Positions 43,273 to 51,792 of a DNA stretch of 64,000 nucleotides are shown piece after piece. The number at the start of each line of letters is the position of its first letter. The first letter of the stretch is position 1. The notes beneath the pieces are model-generated. The model did not search any database and was not told the origin of the DNA. It saw only the letters and a list, made by a program, of their open reading frames with translations. The position numbers and the translations under genes are program-made. Source of the DNA: Adenophora triphylla var. japonica (Eukaryota > Streptophyta > Magnoliopsida > Asterales > Campanulaceae); assembly GCA_022495995.1 (NCBI GenBank), contig JAFEMH010002080.1, positions 1-64,000 on the forward strand, given 5' to 3'.

Positions 43273-43700
43273 AGAAATTTTCTATTTCTTGGCAATCCGG
43301 GACTTGGCTTGAGCTAGAGTTTCTTCATCATCCATCCAAGCTTCCTCATCCTCATCAGAAGATGATGAGGGCTCCTTGGTCTCTTTAAAGATTGGATCCG
43401 AATTATCCTCGAACAAAATGTTGAGCGATGAGCTTGAACTATCCTTCACATTGACAGGATCATCAGCAGTGTTGGAAGGAATTTTAGACCTTAACAATGT
43501 CTTGATCCTTTCGGATTGACGACGAACTCCACCTCAAAATTACGAAGAAGCATCAACCGCCTTTTGTTTCTTGGTTTTCTTTTGAGGGGCGAAGGTGAGT
43601 TCTACGGATGGGGTAGCTTCTGAAAGGCTTATAGGTATGGGAATTTGAGGTGGATTATAGACAACAATGTCTAAAGATGGTGAGGTGGTGGGTGTGGCCG

Positions 43701-43755
43701 AAAGTGTCACAGGTGATATCTCTATGGGCTCGGCGACATTTGAGGCGACACTCGA
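43701..43755. repeat. Dyad repeat in D extra ORF, site 5 (decayed right arm)
   Basis: Minus strand left arm GAGTGTCGCCTCAAATGTCG is good; the right arm is reduced to TCACCTGTGACACTTT. Translated SSVASNVAEPIEISPVTLSA. Confidence 0.6.
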
Positions 43756-43890
43756 AGGGGCTAAAGGTGAAATTTCCATGGGGGAAGAAATTTGGGAAGT
43801 ATTTTTGGGACTTGCCATGGAAATTGAAGGAGAAACGAGGAAGAAGAGAGAACAGGGGAAGGGTTTGGTTCCGCCTAGAGAGAGAAGCAA

Positions 43891-44912
43891 GAAGAGAGAG
43901 AGAGGGTTTAGTGAGGAGGAGGGTTTTAATGAGTAATAGGGAGGGTTTTAATTTGATTTGACAAGTTCAAATCAAATAAAATCCCTTTTATCCCTCACAA
44001 ATCCAACAAACTATGCCACTATTATCCGCCATTTTTAAAAAAAACAATTTTTTTTATTCTTTTTTTAATTTTTTTTTATTTTTTAAATATATAATAACTA
44101 AAAATAATTTTAGCAATATTCATAAAATTGTGTTTTTCAAAATTCAAAATAATGAATATTAAAAAATAGATATTTCTAAATTACAATTAGTTAGACAAAA
44201 ATTAAATATTTTTGCTAAAAACCTTTTAAATTTCACAAACTCTAAATATAAGAAGATAGACTTTTGGAAATTCAAAATTTAATTAACAAAAACAAAAACA
44301 AGAAATAAAAAAATAATGTAGCATCTACTAATGTGTTACTAGCAATGTTGCGTGACACACAAGGCAACATTTTTAAATAAAACCCCCTTGATATTTTTTC
44401 ATCATTTATATCTTATCATTCCTTATGCAATTTTTAAGCACGCTTTACACATTCTTTATTTACAAGGAAGCATCGTAGTAGCGAGCTCCGTGTCCCGAAT
44501 TTTTTATAAAAATGTAAAGCTATATGTAGTAAGTTTTATACCTTTCAAGTAGGGTACACTGTAGTAGCGAGCTCCATGTCCCTAATACTTAGTATAAAAT
44601 AACTACATTATACTCCCGTTTTGGCAAGGAAGCATCGTCGCAATGAACGCCGTGCCCCGAGTTACTTTGGGAGTATTTTAGCATGCTTAGCCTTTTCAAA
44701 TATCAACAACATAAGTGACTTTGTCACTTTAAGCACGAAGGGGTATTTTATGAAAAATTTTTGTTAACCTTAAGAATGTACACATACTAGAACAAAAAGG
44801 TCAGTAAATGCCCCCCATTGGGTTTAAACTATTTTTTTTAAAAATAAAAGAAAATAATAAAAGAAACAAAAATTAATAAAACATAATATACAACAAAATA
44901 ATCCAGGAGTTT
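43891..44912 (-). other. Element D AT-rich spacer replacing RT/RNase H
   Basis: No reading frame of note and no RT motif. It contains three diverged copies of a block reading GTAGTAGCGAGCTCCGTGTC (about 44475, 44561, and a GTCGCAATGAACGCCGTGCC variant at 44637), spaced about 80-90 bp. The core TAGCGAG resembles the hairpins that flank element D. Confidence 0.5.
44341..44370. repeat. Short dyad repeat in D spacer, site 6
   Basis: AGCAATGTTGCG, then GGCAACATTTT; a small non-coding member. Confidence 0.5.
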
Positions 44913-45137
44913 TTAAACGAACCACAAATCAAGAGATTTTTCCAAACTAGAAAATCTCTCGTGGTTAAAACCTTGAATCAAAAACTCATCTTTTAATTCA
45001 ATAAAAACCCTTTTAGATTCAAGTTTAGATACAAAACAAAAGTGATTTACCTTAACATATTTTACCATGTCTCGATAATTTACCGGTTCCTTGTGTCTTG
45101 TTTGTATCCCACGTTCAAATCCCCGATCAATTGACAT
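44913..45137 (-). pseudogene. Element D: N-terminal fragment of copia reverse transcriptase
   Basis: The 74-residue frame has NHFCFVSKLESKRVFIELKDEFLIQ...FSSLEKSLDLWFV. This is the recognisable entry of copia RT (usually FVS.IEPK...EAL.D..WI.AM..EL..FE....W.LV). It stops there; palm, YxDD and RNase H are absent. Confidence 0.65.
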
Positions 45138-45176
45138 ATATGATGATTCTTTTGAATTCTCAAAGGGGATCCCTCC

Positions 45177-46085
45177 TTACTGGATCATTAACTCCATTGG
45201 AGTTCTCATCATCTTCATCTGAGTCACTACTCTCAGAATTTCCAGCCACTGTTCTGTTCTCCTGTGTTGTCTCAGGTGTTGCCATTTCAGTGGCAACACT
45301 CGGGCAACACTTGAATCTGTGGCTGTACTGGCCGATTCAGTTTCTGTTCCAGCCCTCTGTTCAACTTCTTCCAGCAGGGTCAGAGGTATATCATCAGCTG
45401 GTTCTCCTGTAGCACTCAAGTAATCGTTAAATTCAATATTCACCGATTCTTGAATCACTTTTAACCTCAAATTATAGACTCGATAAGCATAACTGTTTTG
45501 AGAGTAGCCAAGAAAGATGGCTTTGTCACTATTGGAATCTAGTTTTTCTAAGTATTTCCGGTCGTTTAAAATGTAGCACAAACACTCGAACACGTGAAAA
45601 TAGTGAACCGTAGGTTTCTTTCCATTTAAAATCTCATAGGGTGTCATAGTAGTATCGGGTCTTAAGAAAACTCTATTCGTAGTGTGACAAGCTGTGTTTA
45701 ATGATTTGGCCCAAAAACCTTTGGAAATATTTCTAGCAATTAGCATAACACGAGCCATCTCCATTAATGTCCTATTTTTCCTTTCAGCAATACCATTTTG
45801 TTGTGGTGTTTTAGGTGCTGAAAATTCATGGTGTATCCCCCTTTTACTACAAAAAGTAGAAAATGAGATGTTTTCAAACTCTCTACCATGATCTGACCTT
45901 ATTCGAAAAATAGAAGAACAAAACATGTTTTTAATTTTGGAAACTAAGTGAGTAAATTTATCAAATGTTTCAGATTTTTCTCTTAAGAAATAGACCCATG
46001 TAAACCTAGAAAAATCATCAACTATAACATAAACATACTTCTTACCTCCCAAGCTTTCTACCTCAACAGGACCCATTAAGTCCAT
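45177..46085 (-). CDS. Element D integrase (copia type), core intact
   Basis: A 302-residue frame that continues the gag-pol phase (46085 and 48632 differ by a multiple of three), separated only by a TAG at about 46092-46094. It contains the integrase core: first Asp in YVIVDDFSRFTWVYFLREKSE, second in IRSDHGREFEN, Glu in PQQNGIAERKNRTLMEMAR. Then come WAKSLNTACHTTNRVFLRP and the end FLGYSQNSYAYRVYNLR. All DDE residues are present. Its C-terminus runs into dyad site 7 and a divergent tail before the stop. Confidence 0.85.
   Translation of the reverse strand: MDLMGPVEVESLGGKKYVYVIVDDFSRFTWVYFLREKSETFDKFTHLVSKIKNMFCSSIFRIRSDHGREFENISFSTFCSKRGIHHEFSAPKTPQQNGIAERKNRTLMEMARVMLIARNISKGFWAKSLNTACHTTNRVFLRPDTTMTPYEILNGKKPTVHYFHVFECLCYILNDRKYLEKLDSNSDKAIFLGYSQNSYAYRVYNLRLKVIQESVNIEFNDYLSATGEPADDIPLTLLEEVEQRAGTETESASTATDSSVARVLPLKWQHLRQHRRTEQWLEILRVVTQMKMMRTPMELMIQ
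45263..45315. repeat. Dyad repeat in D integrase C-terminus, site 7
   Basis: Minus strand arms AGTGTTGCCCGAGTGTTGCC and TGGCAACACCTGAGACAACA with a 6-base loop. Translated SVARVLPLKWQHLRQHRR; the right arm is read Q-H, a third frame. Confidence 0.85.
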
Positions 46086-46094
46086 ATGTAAAAG

Positions 46095-48632
46095 CTAAAA
46101 ACAATGTGTTGTTCCTGAGTGTTGCTCTTTGTGTTGTCCAACACTGTGAGCAACACGAGTCTGCTTACCCTTTTGGCAGTCACCACACATCATGGTGTCT
46201 TTGAGGTTTAGTTTAGGAACACCTTTGATGGCATTGAGTTTGATAATTTTCTCAAGATTTCTATAATGAGAATGCCCTAACTTTTGATGCCATAACCTTA
46301 TGTCATCAAGTTTAGTCAAATTACACACTGGTTTATTACCAACCATGTAGCAATTATCACTTGACCTTATTCCAGTCATGACACAAAAGTTAGTATTATC
46401 AAACACTTCACATGTATTTTTATTGAATTTAACCTCCAAATTGTCATCACATAATTGGTTAATGCTAATTAAATTAGCAAGTAGACCATCTACATGTAAG
46501 ACATTTTTTAAAGGAGGAAAACCAACAATATCCAGTGTTCCTTTTCCAACTATTTCACTCTTGCCTCCTCCACTATAAGTCACAGAGCCTCCTTGAATAG
46601 GTTGGTACTCCGTTAGGAATGATCTTGTTCCCGTCATATGACGTGAACAACCACTATCAAAGTACCAAGCACCTGAAACGTTAGTCCTTAAAGCAGTGTA
46701 TACAACATAGCATTTCAGTTTTTCTTTGGGTAACCAAGCCTTTTTTGAAATTCTGAATTTCTGTTCACCAGTGATGTCTCGAGTGTTGCCCTGAGATTTT
46801 GGCGACACTTGAGGCAACACTTCCAAACTGGACATTTTCTTTTGAAGATTAAAACAGTCTGATTTTTTATGTCCAGGTTTGTGACAGTATTCACACTCAA
46901 TGATTTGATCAGAAATATCACTAGAAGTACTACCTTTTTCCTTAACACGCTCTTTTACAAAACTAGTTTTAGTTTCAACATTAAAAAGGGAAGAAGTAAT
47001 ATTTTCTAGAGATTCTTGAAACCCAAGGCCAGCTTTAAGAGGCTTACTAAAGTTGAGTATCTTATCCAATTTGGATGAACTCGTGTTGAGTTTTTTGAAG
47101 GTGGATTCGGCTAGGTTGAGTTTGGACTTGAGTTTATCAAGATCCAAATCTCTCCTACTGAGTTGAACCTCTAGCCGAGTCAAGGAGTTTTTAAGATCAT
47201 GATTTTCCTTTTTCAAGAAAATCATCATCTTGTTCTCCTTTTTCCATTCTACGAGGAGAGACTTATAGAGGTTTTTTAATTCATGAATAAGCTCATCTTT
47301 ATCAAGTTCATCCTCTATAAACTCCTCTGAATTTAAATCAGCAAAACCATGCAAGTTAAGATAATTTAAAGAATCATACCTGCTGAGTGTTGTGCCAAGT
47401 GTTGCCATTTCCTGGACGACACTTGGGGCAACACTTTCTGAAGAAGTCACAAGTGTTGGTTCAGGTGCTGTCATTTTTGGAACAACACTTGAGGTAACAC
47501 TTTCTGTCGAAGGCAACTCCTCTACCGTAGCCATCATGACCACTTGCTTCGTCTTTTCTTCTTTCTCCGTTTCTTCCTCCTCTCCATCACTAAGAGACAC
47601 CCACATATTTTTGCCCGCCTTTCTCAACGTGTTAGCACACTCATTAGCATAGTGACCCCAACCGGAACAAGCATGACATTGAATAGATTCAATGTATTTA
47701 GGATCGGACCGGATCTTTTCTGAGGATGCACGACTAGGTGGAGTATTCTTTTGATTTGGAGGAGGACCTCTCCTTGGCACAAAACTAGGTGTTTTGGCCA
47801 ATTGGTCTTTAGCCTTTACCTGCACACTGTTAAATTTCCTAAGCATGGAATTATATTTCTTTGCAAGTAAAGCTATACTAGTATTTTCATCTAACTCCTC
47901 AAAGGCTTCATCTTCATCATCCACACATGTGTCCGAAGATTCGACTTTTAAGGCAATATTTTTGCCTTTAGAAGCCTCGGTTTGTTCATTGAGATTCATC
48001 TCAAAGTTTTTCAAAATGCTCATTAAGGAGTTGATGTCCATAGTTGAAAGATTATGGGCCTCTTCAATAGCTGAAACTTTAATATTAAAACGTTCGGGAA
48101 GAGTACGAATAGCTTTTGAAACAAGTTGTTTATTTGTAAAAGGTTCTCCTAATACATGACAAGCATTTGAAATATCAATCAATTTTTCAAAATAAGACGA
48201 GATGTCTTCGTTTTCACCCATTCTTATTCTCTCAAATTTACTAGTGAGACCCCTAAGCTTTGTTTCTCGGACACTGCCATCTCCTTCACAAAATCTTTGT
48301 AAAGTATCCCAAGCATATTTTGCAGAGGGACTATTTTGAATGAGCTTGAACATATGCATGTCAACCCATTCATAGATGGCATTTAGTGTCTTTTCATTGA
48401 AACTAGCAAGATTATTTTTTTCAATAGTCCATTCAGATTCAGGTTTGACTTGAACGTCACCATCTTCATCTCGAAGGAGTAATGGAAGAGAATAACCATT
48501 TAAAATAGATCGCCAAGCTCGAAGATCAATTGATTTGATATGCGAGCGTAGGCGGATCTTCCAATAAGCATAATTTGATCCGTCTAAAATTGGTAATCTC
48601 TTTTGATTAGGGTTGGCAGGATCATAAGCCAT
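46095..48632 (-). CDS. gag-pol: Element D gag-protease-GAG_pre-integrase polyprotein
   Basis: The 845-residue frame begins MAYDPANPNQKRLPILDGSNYAYWKIRLRSHIKS about 40 bases after the PBS. Gag occupies roughly the first 300 residues (UBN2/copia gag-like, with WDTLQRFCEGDGSVRE). A CCHC knuckle CHACSGWGHYANEC lies near residue 320, a long coiled-coil-like segment follows, and a second knuckle CEYCHKPGHKKSDC lies near residue 590. The protease active site is WYFDSGCSRHMTG (about 665), and the GAG_pre-integrase part is LWHQKLGHSHYRNLEKI...CGDCQKGKQTR at the end. It stops at a TAG just after dyad site 8. Otherwise open along its whole length. Confidence 0.9.
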   Translation of the reverse strand: MAYDPANPNQKRLPILDGSNYAYWKIRLRSHIKSIDLRAWRSILNGYSLPLLLRDEDGDVQVKPESEWTIEKNNLASFNEKTLNAIYEWVDMHMFKLIQNSPSAKYAWDTLQRFCEGDGSVRETKLRGLTSKFERIRMGENEDISSYFEKLIDISNACHVLGEPFTNKQLVSKAIRTLPERFNIKVSAIEEAHNLSTMDINSLMSILKNFEMNLNEQTEASKGKNIALKVESSDTCVDDEDEAFEELDENTSIALLAKKYNSMLRKFNSVQVKAKDQLAKTPSFVPRRGPPPNQKNTPPSRASSEKIRSDPKYIESIQCHACSGWGHYANECANTLRKAGKNMWVSLSDGEEEETEKEEKTKQVVMMATVEELPSTESVTSSVVPKMTAPEPTLVTSSESVAPSVVQEMATLGTTLSRYDSLNYLNLHGFADLNSEEFIEDELDKDELIHELKNLYKSLLVEWKKENKMMIFLKKENHDLKNSLTRLEVQLSRRDLDLDKLKSKLNLAESTFKKLNTSSSKLDKILNFSKPLKAGLGFQESLENITSSLFNVETKTSFVKERVKEKGSTSSDISDQIIECEYCHKPGHKKSDCFNLQKKMSSLEVLPQVSPKSQGNTRDITGEQKFRISKKAWLPKEKLKCYVVYTALRTNVSGAWYFDSGCSRHMTGTRSFLTEYQPIQGGSVTYSGGGKSEIVGKGTLDIVGFPPLKNVLHVDGLLANLISINQLCDDNLEVKFNKNTCEVFDNTNFCVMTGIRSSDNCYMVGNKPVCNLTKLDDIRLWHQKLGHSHYRNLEKIIKLNAIKGVPKLNLKDTMMCGDCQKGKQTRVAHSVGQHKEQHSGTTHCF
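46103..46159. repeat. Dyad repeat at GAG_pre-integrase/integrase junction, site 8
   Basis: Minus strand arms CGTGTTGCTCACAGTGTTGG and GAGCAACACTCAGGAACAAC. Translated RVAHSVGQHKEQHSGTTHCF then TAG, where copia proteins normally have a linker leading to LLHMDLMGP, which follows in phase. Confidence 0.8.
46773..46823. repeat. Dyad repeat between CCHC knuckle and protease, site 9
   Basis: Minus strand left arm AAGTGTTGCCTCAAGTGTCG; right arm partly lost, GGGCAACACTCGAGAC. Translated EVLPQVSPKSQGNTRDI, so the left arm is read in a frame different from the other sites. Confidence 0.75.
47383..47503. repeat. Two adjacent dyad repeats in D gag coiled-coil region, sites 10a and 10b
   Basis: 10a (about 47383-47440): arms AGTGTTGCCCCAAGTGTCGT and TGGCAACACTTGGCACAACA. 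10b (about 47448-47503): AGTGTTACCTCAAGTGTTGT and TGACAGCACCTGAACCAACA. Both are translated without stops (ESVAPSVVQEMATLGTTL and ESVTSSVVPKMTAPEPTLV), giving a visible tandem peptide. Confidence 0.85.
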
Positions 48633-48669
48633 GACAAAAGGATCTAAACACTTAGCATATCAAGTGCTA

Positions 48670-48682
48670 GGCTCTGATACCA
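48670..48682 (-). other. Element D primer-binding site (initiator-Met tRNA)
   Basis: The minus strand reads TGGTATCAGAGCC, two bases from the LTR end at 48685. Confidence 0.9.
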
Positions 48683-48684
48683 AT

Positions 48685-49656
48685 TGAAATTGTCTATGGC
48701 TTAGCAAAGTGAGGCGAAACTCACACAGTGTTGTCAATAGTATTGATAATACTAATAACAACACAATTGACACCAATTCGAAAAAAACAACAAATCAATA
48801 GTAATAAATATAAATTGCAGCGAAAGTAAATAACAATACACAAAAATATAATTTTTATCAAGTTATATAAATATATAACTTGATGGGAGCCAGGAGGGCA
48901 AGACCTTTCTATATATAATATGAATTCAATACAAGGTCAAAGAAGTTCCCTTAATGATCAATGATCATTAACTCAAGGAACAATAAATGAAGAATTCTCT
49001 CTGAATATAAACACTCAAAACCTCACGAAAATATAAAAATTTATATGAAAATTTTGAGTGTCGGACAGAGTGTTGCCAACACTGAATGGTAACACTTGAA
49101 GAGCAGAATTCTTTTCTTGTGCAGATTTGCATTTTCTGAATTGGGCGATCTTCAATGAAGATCCACTGCACTATTTATAGGCCACAAAGTCTTGGAGCCT
49201 ACTCAAAATGATCAGCAACAGCCTTGAAGTTTGTTTCCTCCATTTTAGCCTTCTCGCCTCAAATGTAGGAGACTTAGTCTTCTCTTGCTTCTCTTGCTTG
49301 TACCTCTCAGCTGTAAATGCCTTGTACTTTGACTTGTTCTCCCCCTGAATAGCTGAATAATATCTCTTTTTGCTTGGTCATTAATTAAACAAATAAACAC
49401 ATGTTTATTTGTTAATTTTCTCCTCTTCTTCGAACATCACGCGTGGACAGTTTCTGAGGACCTATTCAAGCTCATTTTAAGCAGACTAACTACTGTTATT
49501 TAAACATTAATTTTCAAATTTTTATTTGTGAAAAATACAGTAACTATTTCAGTGTTGTCAAATCCAAATGGCAACACTTGTGGCAACACCAGTGGCAACA
49601 CTGATTTGCAACACTTGGGACAACATTCATGGCAACACATGATCTTAACATTAACA
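48685..49656 (-). repeat. Element D 5' LTR
   Basis: 972 bp, TGAAATTGTC...CATTAACA, same layout as the 3' LTR, with roughly 2-3 percent differences by eye. Dyad sites at 49067-49102 and 49550-49641 match those in the other LTR. TATA box at 49171-49181. Confidence 0.95.
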
Positions 49657-49661
49657 GTTTA
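49657..49661. repeat. Target-site duplication GTTTA, right of element D
   Basis: Identical to 40579-40583. Confidence 0.9.
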
Positions 49662-50633
49662 TTATATTAAACTCGCTACTTCAAGTAGCGAGTTTCATGA
49701 AAATGGTTATTCTGGACAATAGTTTCAAAAGATTTGTTATTTTTAGAATTATTAATTTTAAAAAAGAATTATTTGAAAAAAAATGAATTACTTTTACAAT
49801 ATCCCTCCTCACCCCCCACCCCATGAATTTTGATTATGCTAATATTCTACTTCCTCCTATCTTAAATAATTGGGGTGGGGTGGGGTGGGAGGGGGGGTTG
49901 GACAATTTTTTTTGACTTTTCATCAATTGTAAAAACATATTATTACAACTTAATCGGAAGTCGGTAAAAACCATATTTTCATCACTAAAGTATAGCATTT
50001 TTCAAAATGTTTTCACTAAATTATTTATTTTCAAAATGTTTTCACTAAATTTTTGCATTTTTCAAAATGTGCTCACTCCGTCAACAAATTCGCTTAAATT
50101 TTAACGAAATTTATCCACATGACCTCATATAACTAGTTTTGTTAAATGTGGTCTAGGATAAATGGTTTTTGGGATAAATTAATTTGTAATATTTCTAATA
50201 AACTTTGTGCTAATGGCATTTTATATTTAAAAAAAAAATTGTAATCTTCATCATACATGTCAACAATGTTAATATATTGGTTGAAAACATAACGAACATT
50301 ATTCATGTTAAATCACATGACTAAATTTCTTTAGATTTTTAGCAAATATCTTAACGCAGTTAGCATATTTTGAAAATTGTGAAAGTTTAGTGAGAATATT
50401 TTGTAAAATAATAGTTTAGTGAGAATATTTTAATAAAAGCTAAAGTTTAGTAATGAAAATATGATTTTTGACTTGAAAGTTCGATATTATCGACACCATT
50501 AACAAATGGGGTGACCCGTGGGTGGATCTGACGGAATAATATTTTCTTTGTTCAACACCCTTTGTTTTCACTGTTAACTTAATGTAGGTTGGATTGTAAT
50601 TTTAGAAAGATTAGTCTATATAACCGTTGTAAT
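49662..50633. other. AT-rich non-coding flank between D and G
   Basis: Begins with a hairpin (AAACTCGCTACTT, AAGTAGCGAGTTT, 49673-49700). It has a C-rich run at 49805-49825 and a G-rich run at 49872-49898, and short repeats of TTTTCAAAATGTTTTCACTAAA (three copies at about 50000-50070). No gene or recognisable element. Confidence 0.5.
49872..49898 (+). other. G-quadruplex-capable G-run
   Basis: TGGGGTGGGGTGGGGTGGGA followed by GGGGGG: five runs of three or more G with one-base loops. A partly complementary C-rich run lies 47 bp upstream (CACCCCCCACCCC), so the two could also pair as a hairpin. Confidence 0.7.
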
Positions 50634-50638
50634 ACTTG
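50634..50638. repeat. Target-site duplication ACTTG, left of element G
   Basis: Identical to 63836-63840. Confidence 0.9.
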
Positions 50639-51368
50639 TGAAGTGATTATGAAACATGAATTGGGCTTGAACAGTATCTTGGGTTTAATGGGCTTGGGCC
50701 GGATTATACTTAGTACGGGCCTTGCTCACTAATAAGGGTAAATACCAGTAGGGTTCGCGAGATGCGACAAGGACAAGGAAGCTAGGGAGTGCGACATGCG
50801 GGAAGAGTTAACGGTAAAGAATAACCCGATGGTGCTAACCTTTTAGCGACAAGTTCGAGTAGTAGAACCACAATTGCTTTTTCCTTACTTTGGAGGGAGG
50901 TGGCCACCAGGTGACAAATGTGACTAATAGGTCAGGAAAGATTGCAGTACTGCCATGTGGCCCCCTCCCCATGACTGTCAACAGTGTGACGCAATGGGGT
51001 GAGCAGTACTTTCATACCAACTTTGTGGGTAGTTGACCCAAAGAGCATGGATGACCGACACGTGTCCCTAGAAGTATGGCCTATGATTGTGTTGTGATAT
51101 AAATATGTGAAAGTCAGCATTATTAAGTAAGTTCTATTTTCTCTCTAAAAACTCTTCTTTTCACAATTCTCTCCATTCATATTTCTTTGAAATTGTTACT
51201 GATTCTCACGCCAGAGGGGTTTTACTGGAGTCACCCCCGGTTTAGTTCACCATTGCTTGCGTGTGTGTAGGATCCAAGGTGGGCCATCCCAAGAAGACTA
51301 GCCGAAGTGTCCATTGGAGTAGCTGGAGGCTCAGTTCCTGTGCAACACCATTTTTCAGTGTAGCATCA
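50639..51368 (+). repeat. Element G 5' LTR
   Basis: TGAAGTGATTATG...GTAGCATCA, 730 bp, matching 63105-63835. TATA-like TGATATAAATAT at 51095-51106. The reverse-strand open frame in it has an identical copy in the other LTR and is not a gene. Confidence 0.95.
51095..51106 (+). promoter_or_regulatory. TATA box of element G 5' LTR
   Basis: TGATATAAATAT, about 270 bases before the LTR end. The matching copy in the 3' LTR is at about 63561-63572. Confidence 0.6.
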
Positions 51369-51370
51369 GT

Positions 51371-51387
51371 TGGTTCCATTGCCGGGA
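51371..51387 (+). other. Element G primer-binding site (tRNA-Glu-like)
   Basis: TGGTTCCATTGCCGGGA starts two bases after the LTR. It is complementary to the 3' end of plant tRNA-Glu (whose CCA-end complement is TGGTTCCGTTGCCGGGAA) with one mismatch in the first 17. Confidence 0.7.
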
Positions 51388-51792
51388 CCTGAATTTTCTT
51401 CTTTGGGTGGCTTGGTGGAGTTTGGAAGGTTGTTGGTGGCTACCGGTGGTGAGTGAGAAGGTGGTATACTGTTGTTGCTCTCTTGGTGGAGCCTAGAAGA
51501 TCTTTGTTGTCAGTTTGGTTGAAGGAGTAAATGCTAGTTGGTTTGAAAACCAAGGGAGATTCCCGGGTCGTACTTGTCAGAGGTCATTTTGTGGGCTGTT
51601 GTTGTATTTATTTTATGGTATTACAAGATTTTCCTTGGTTGTAAAGGTTGTTGGCTCATTAATATATGGTGTAAAGGTGTTTTGTAGTCAGAAAAGTGAA
51701 TTGTAAAGTTGTCAGAATAGTTGGTTTGTTGTGAAAAGGCGTTGTTTGACTTGAAGTATTCGTTAAAGTATCCATTTGTTTGTTGGTAAGTT
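51388..51792 (+). other. Element G leader
   Basis: About 400 bp with no ORF of note; G/T-rich (GTTGTTGGTGGC-like). Ends at the first gag ATG. Confidence 0.5.

Larger units (their letters stand above)
41998..43890 (-). pseudogene. Element D extra ORF: 'putative plant transposon protein', four in-frame stops
   Basis: Frames ending at 41998, 42991, 43282 and 43540 all share one reading phase, so they are one ~630-codon gene broken by nonsense codons near 42988, 43279 and 43531-43539. It starts with Ser/Pro-rich sequence, has a basic KKTKKQKA, an acidic SSSDEDEEAW, then the conserved part VESVVRNFFAHLREDIDDRN..YGKIFVRGKIYDFNPSIINKTFGLP..., typical of the plant transposon-protein family Pfam PF20167. 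It ends with a helical segment (VLNFFNSQVKHIDSVIQGWLDMRTDMMKMVDMIS) and a Gly/Ala tail. Sense orientation, downstream of pol. Element F keeps its C-terminus. Function unknown. Confidence 0.65.
40584..49656 (-). mobile_element. Element D: complete non-autonomous Ty1/copia element with captured ORF
   Basis: Bounded by 971/972-bp LTRs that differ by only a few percent and by a perfect GTTTA target duplication. Order on the minus strand: 5' LTR, initiator-Met PBS, gag, protease, integrase, a fragment of the RT entry region, an AT-rich spacer, an extra 'transposon protein' frame, PPT, 3' LTR. Gag, then protease, then integrase before RT is the copia order. RT and RNase H are deleted, so the element depends on others. 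A dyad repeat (AGTGTTGCC/GGCAACACT) is spread through it. Confidence 0.9.

Noticed and set aside
46095..48632. In-frame SVAPSVA peptide repeats as a protein-level repeat domain
   Set aside because: The DNA dyads are read in different frames at other sites and also occur in the non-coding LTRs, so the repeat is a DNA-level feature.
50932..51120. Minus-strand ORF with identical copy at 63398-63586
   Set aside because: Duplicate LTR positions of element G, antisense to the LTR transcript; no domain.
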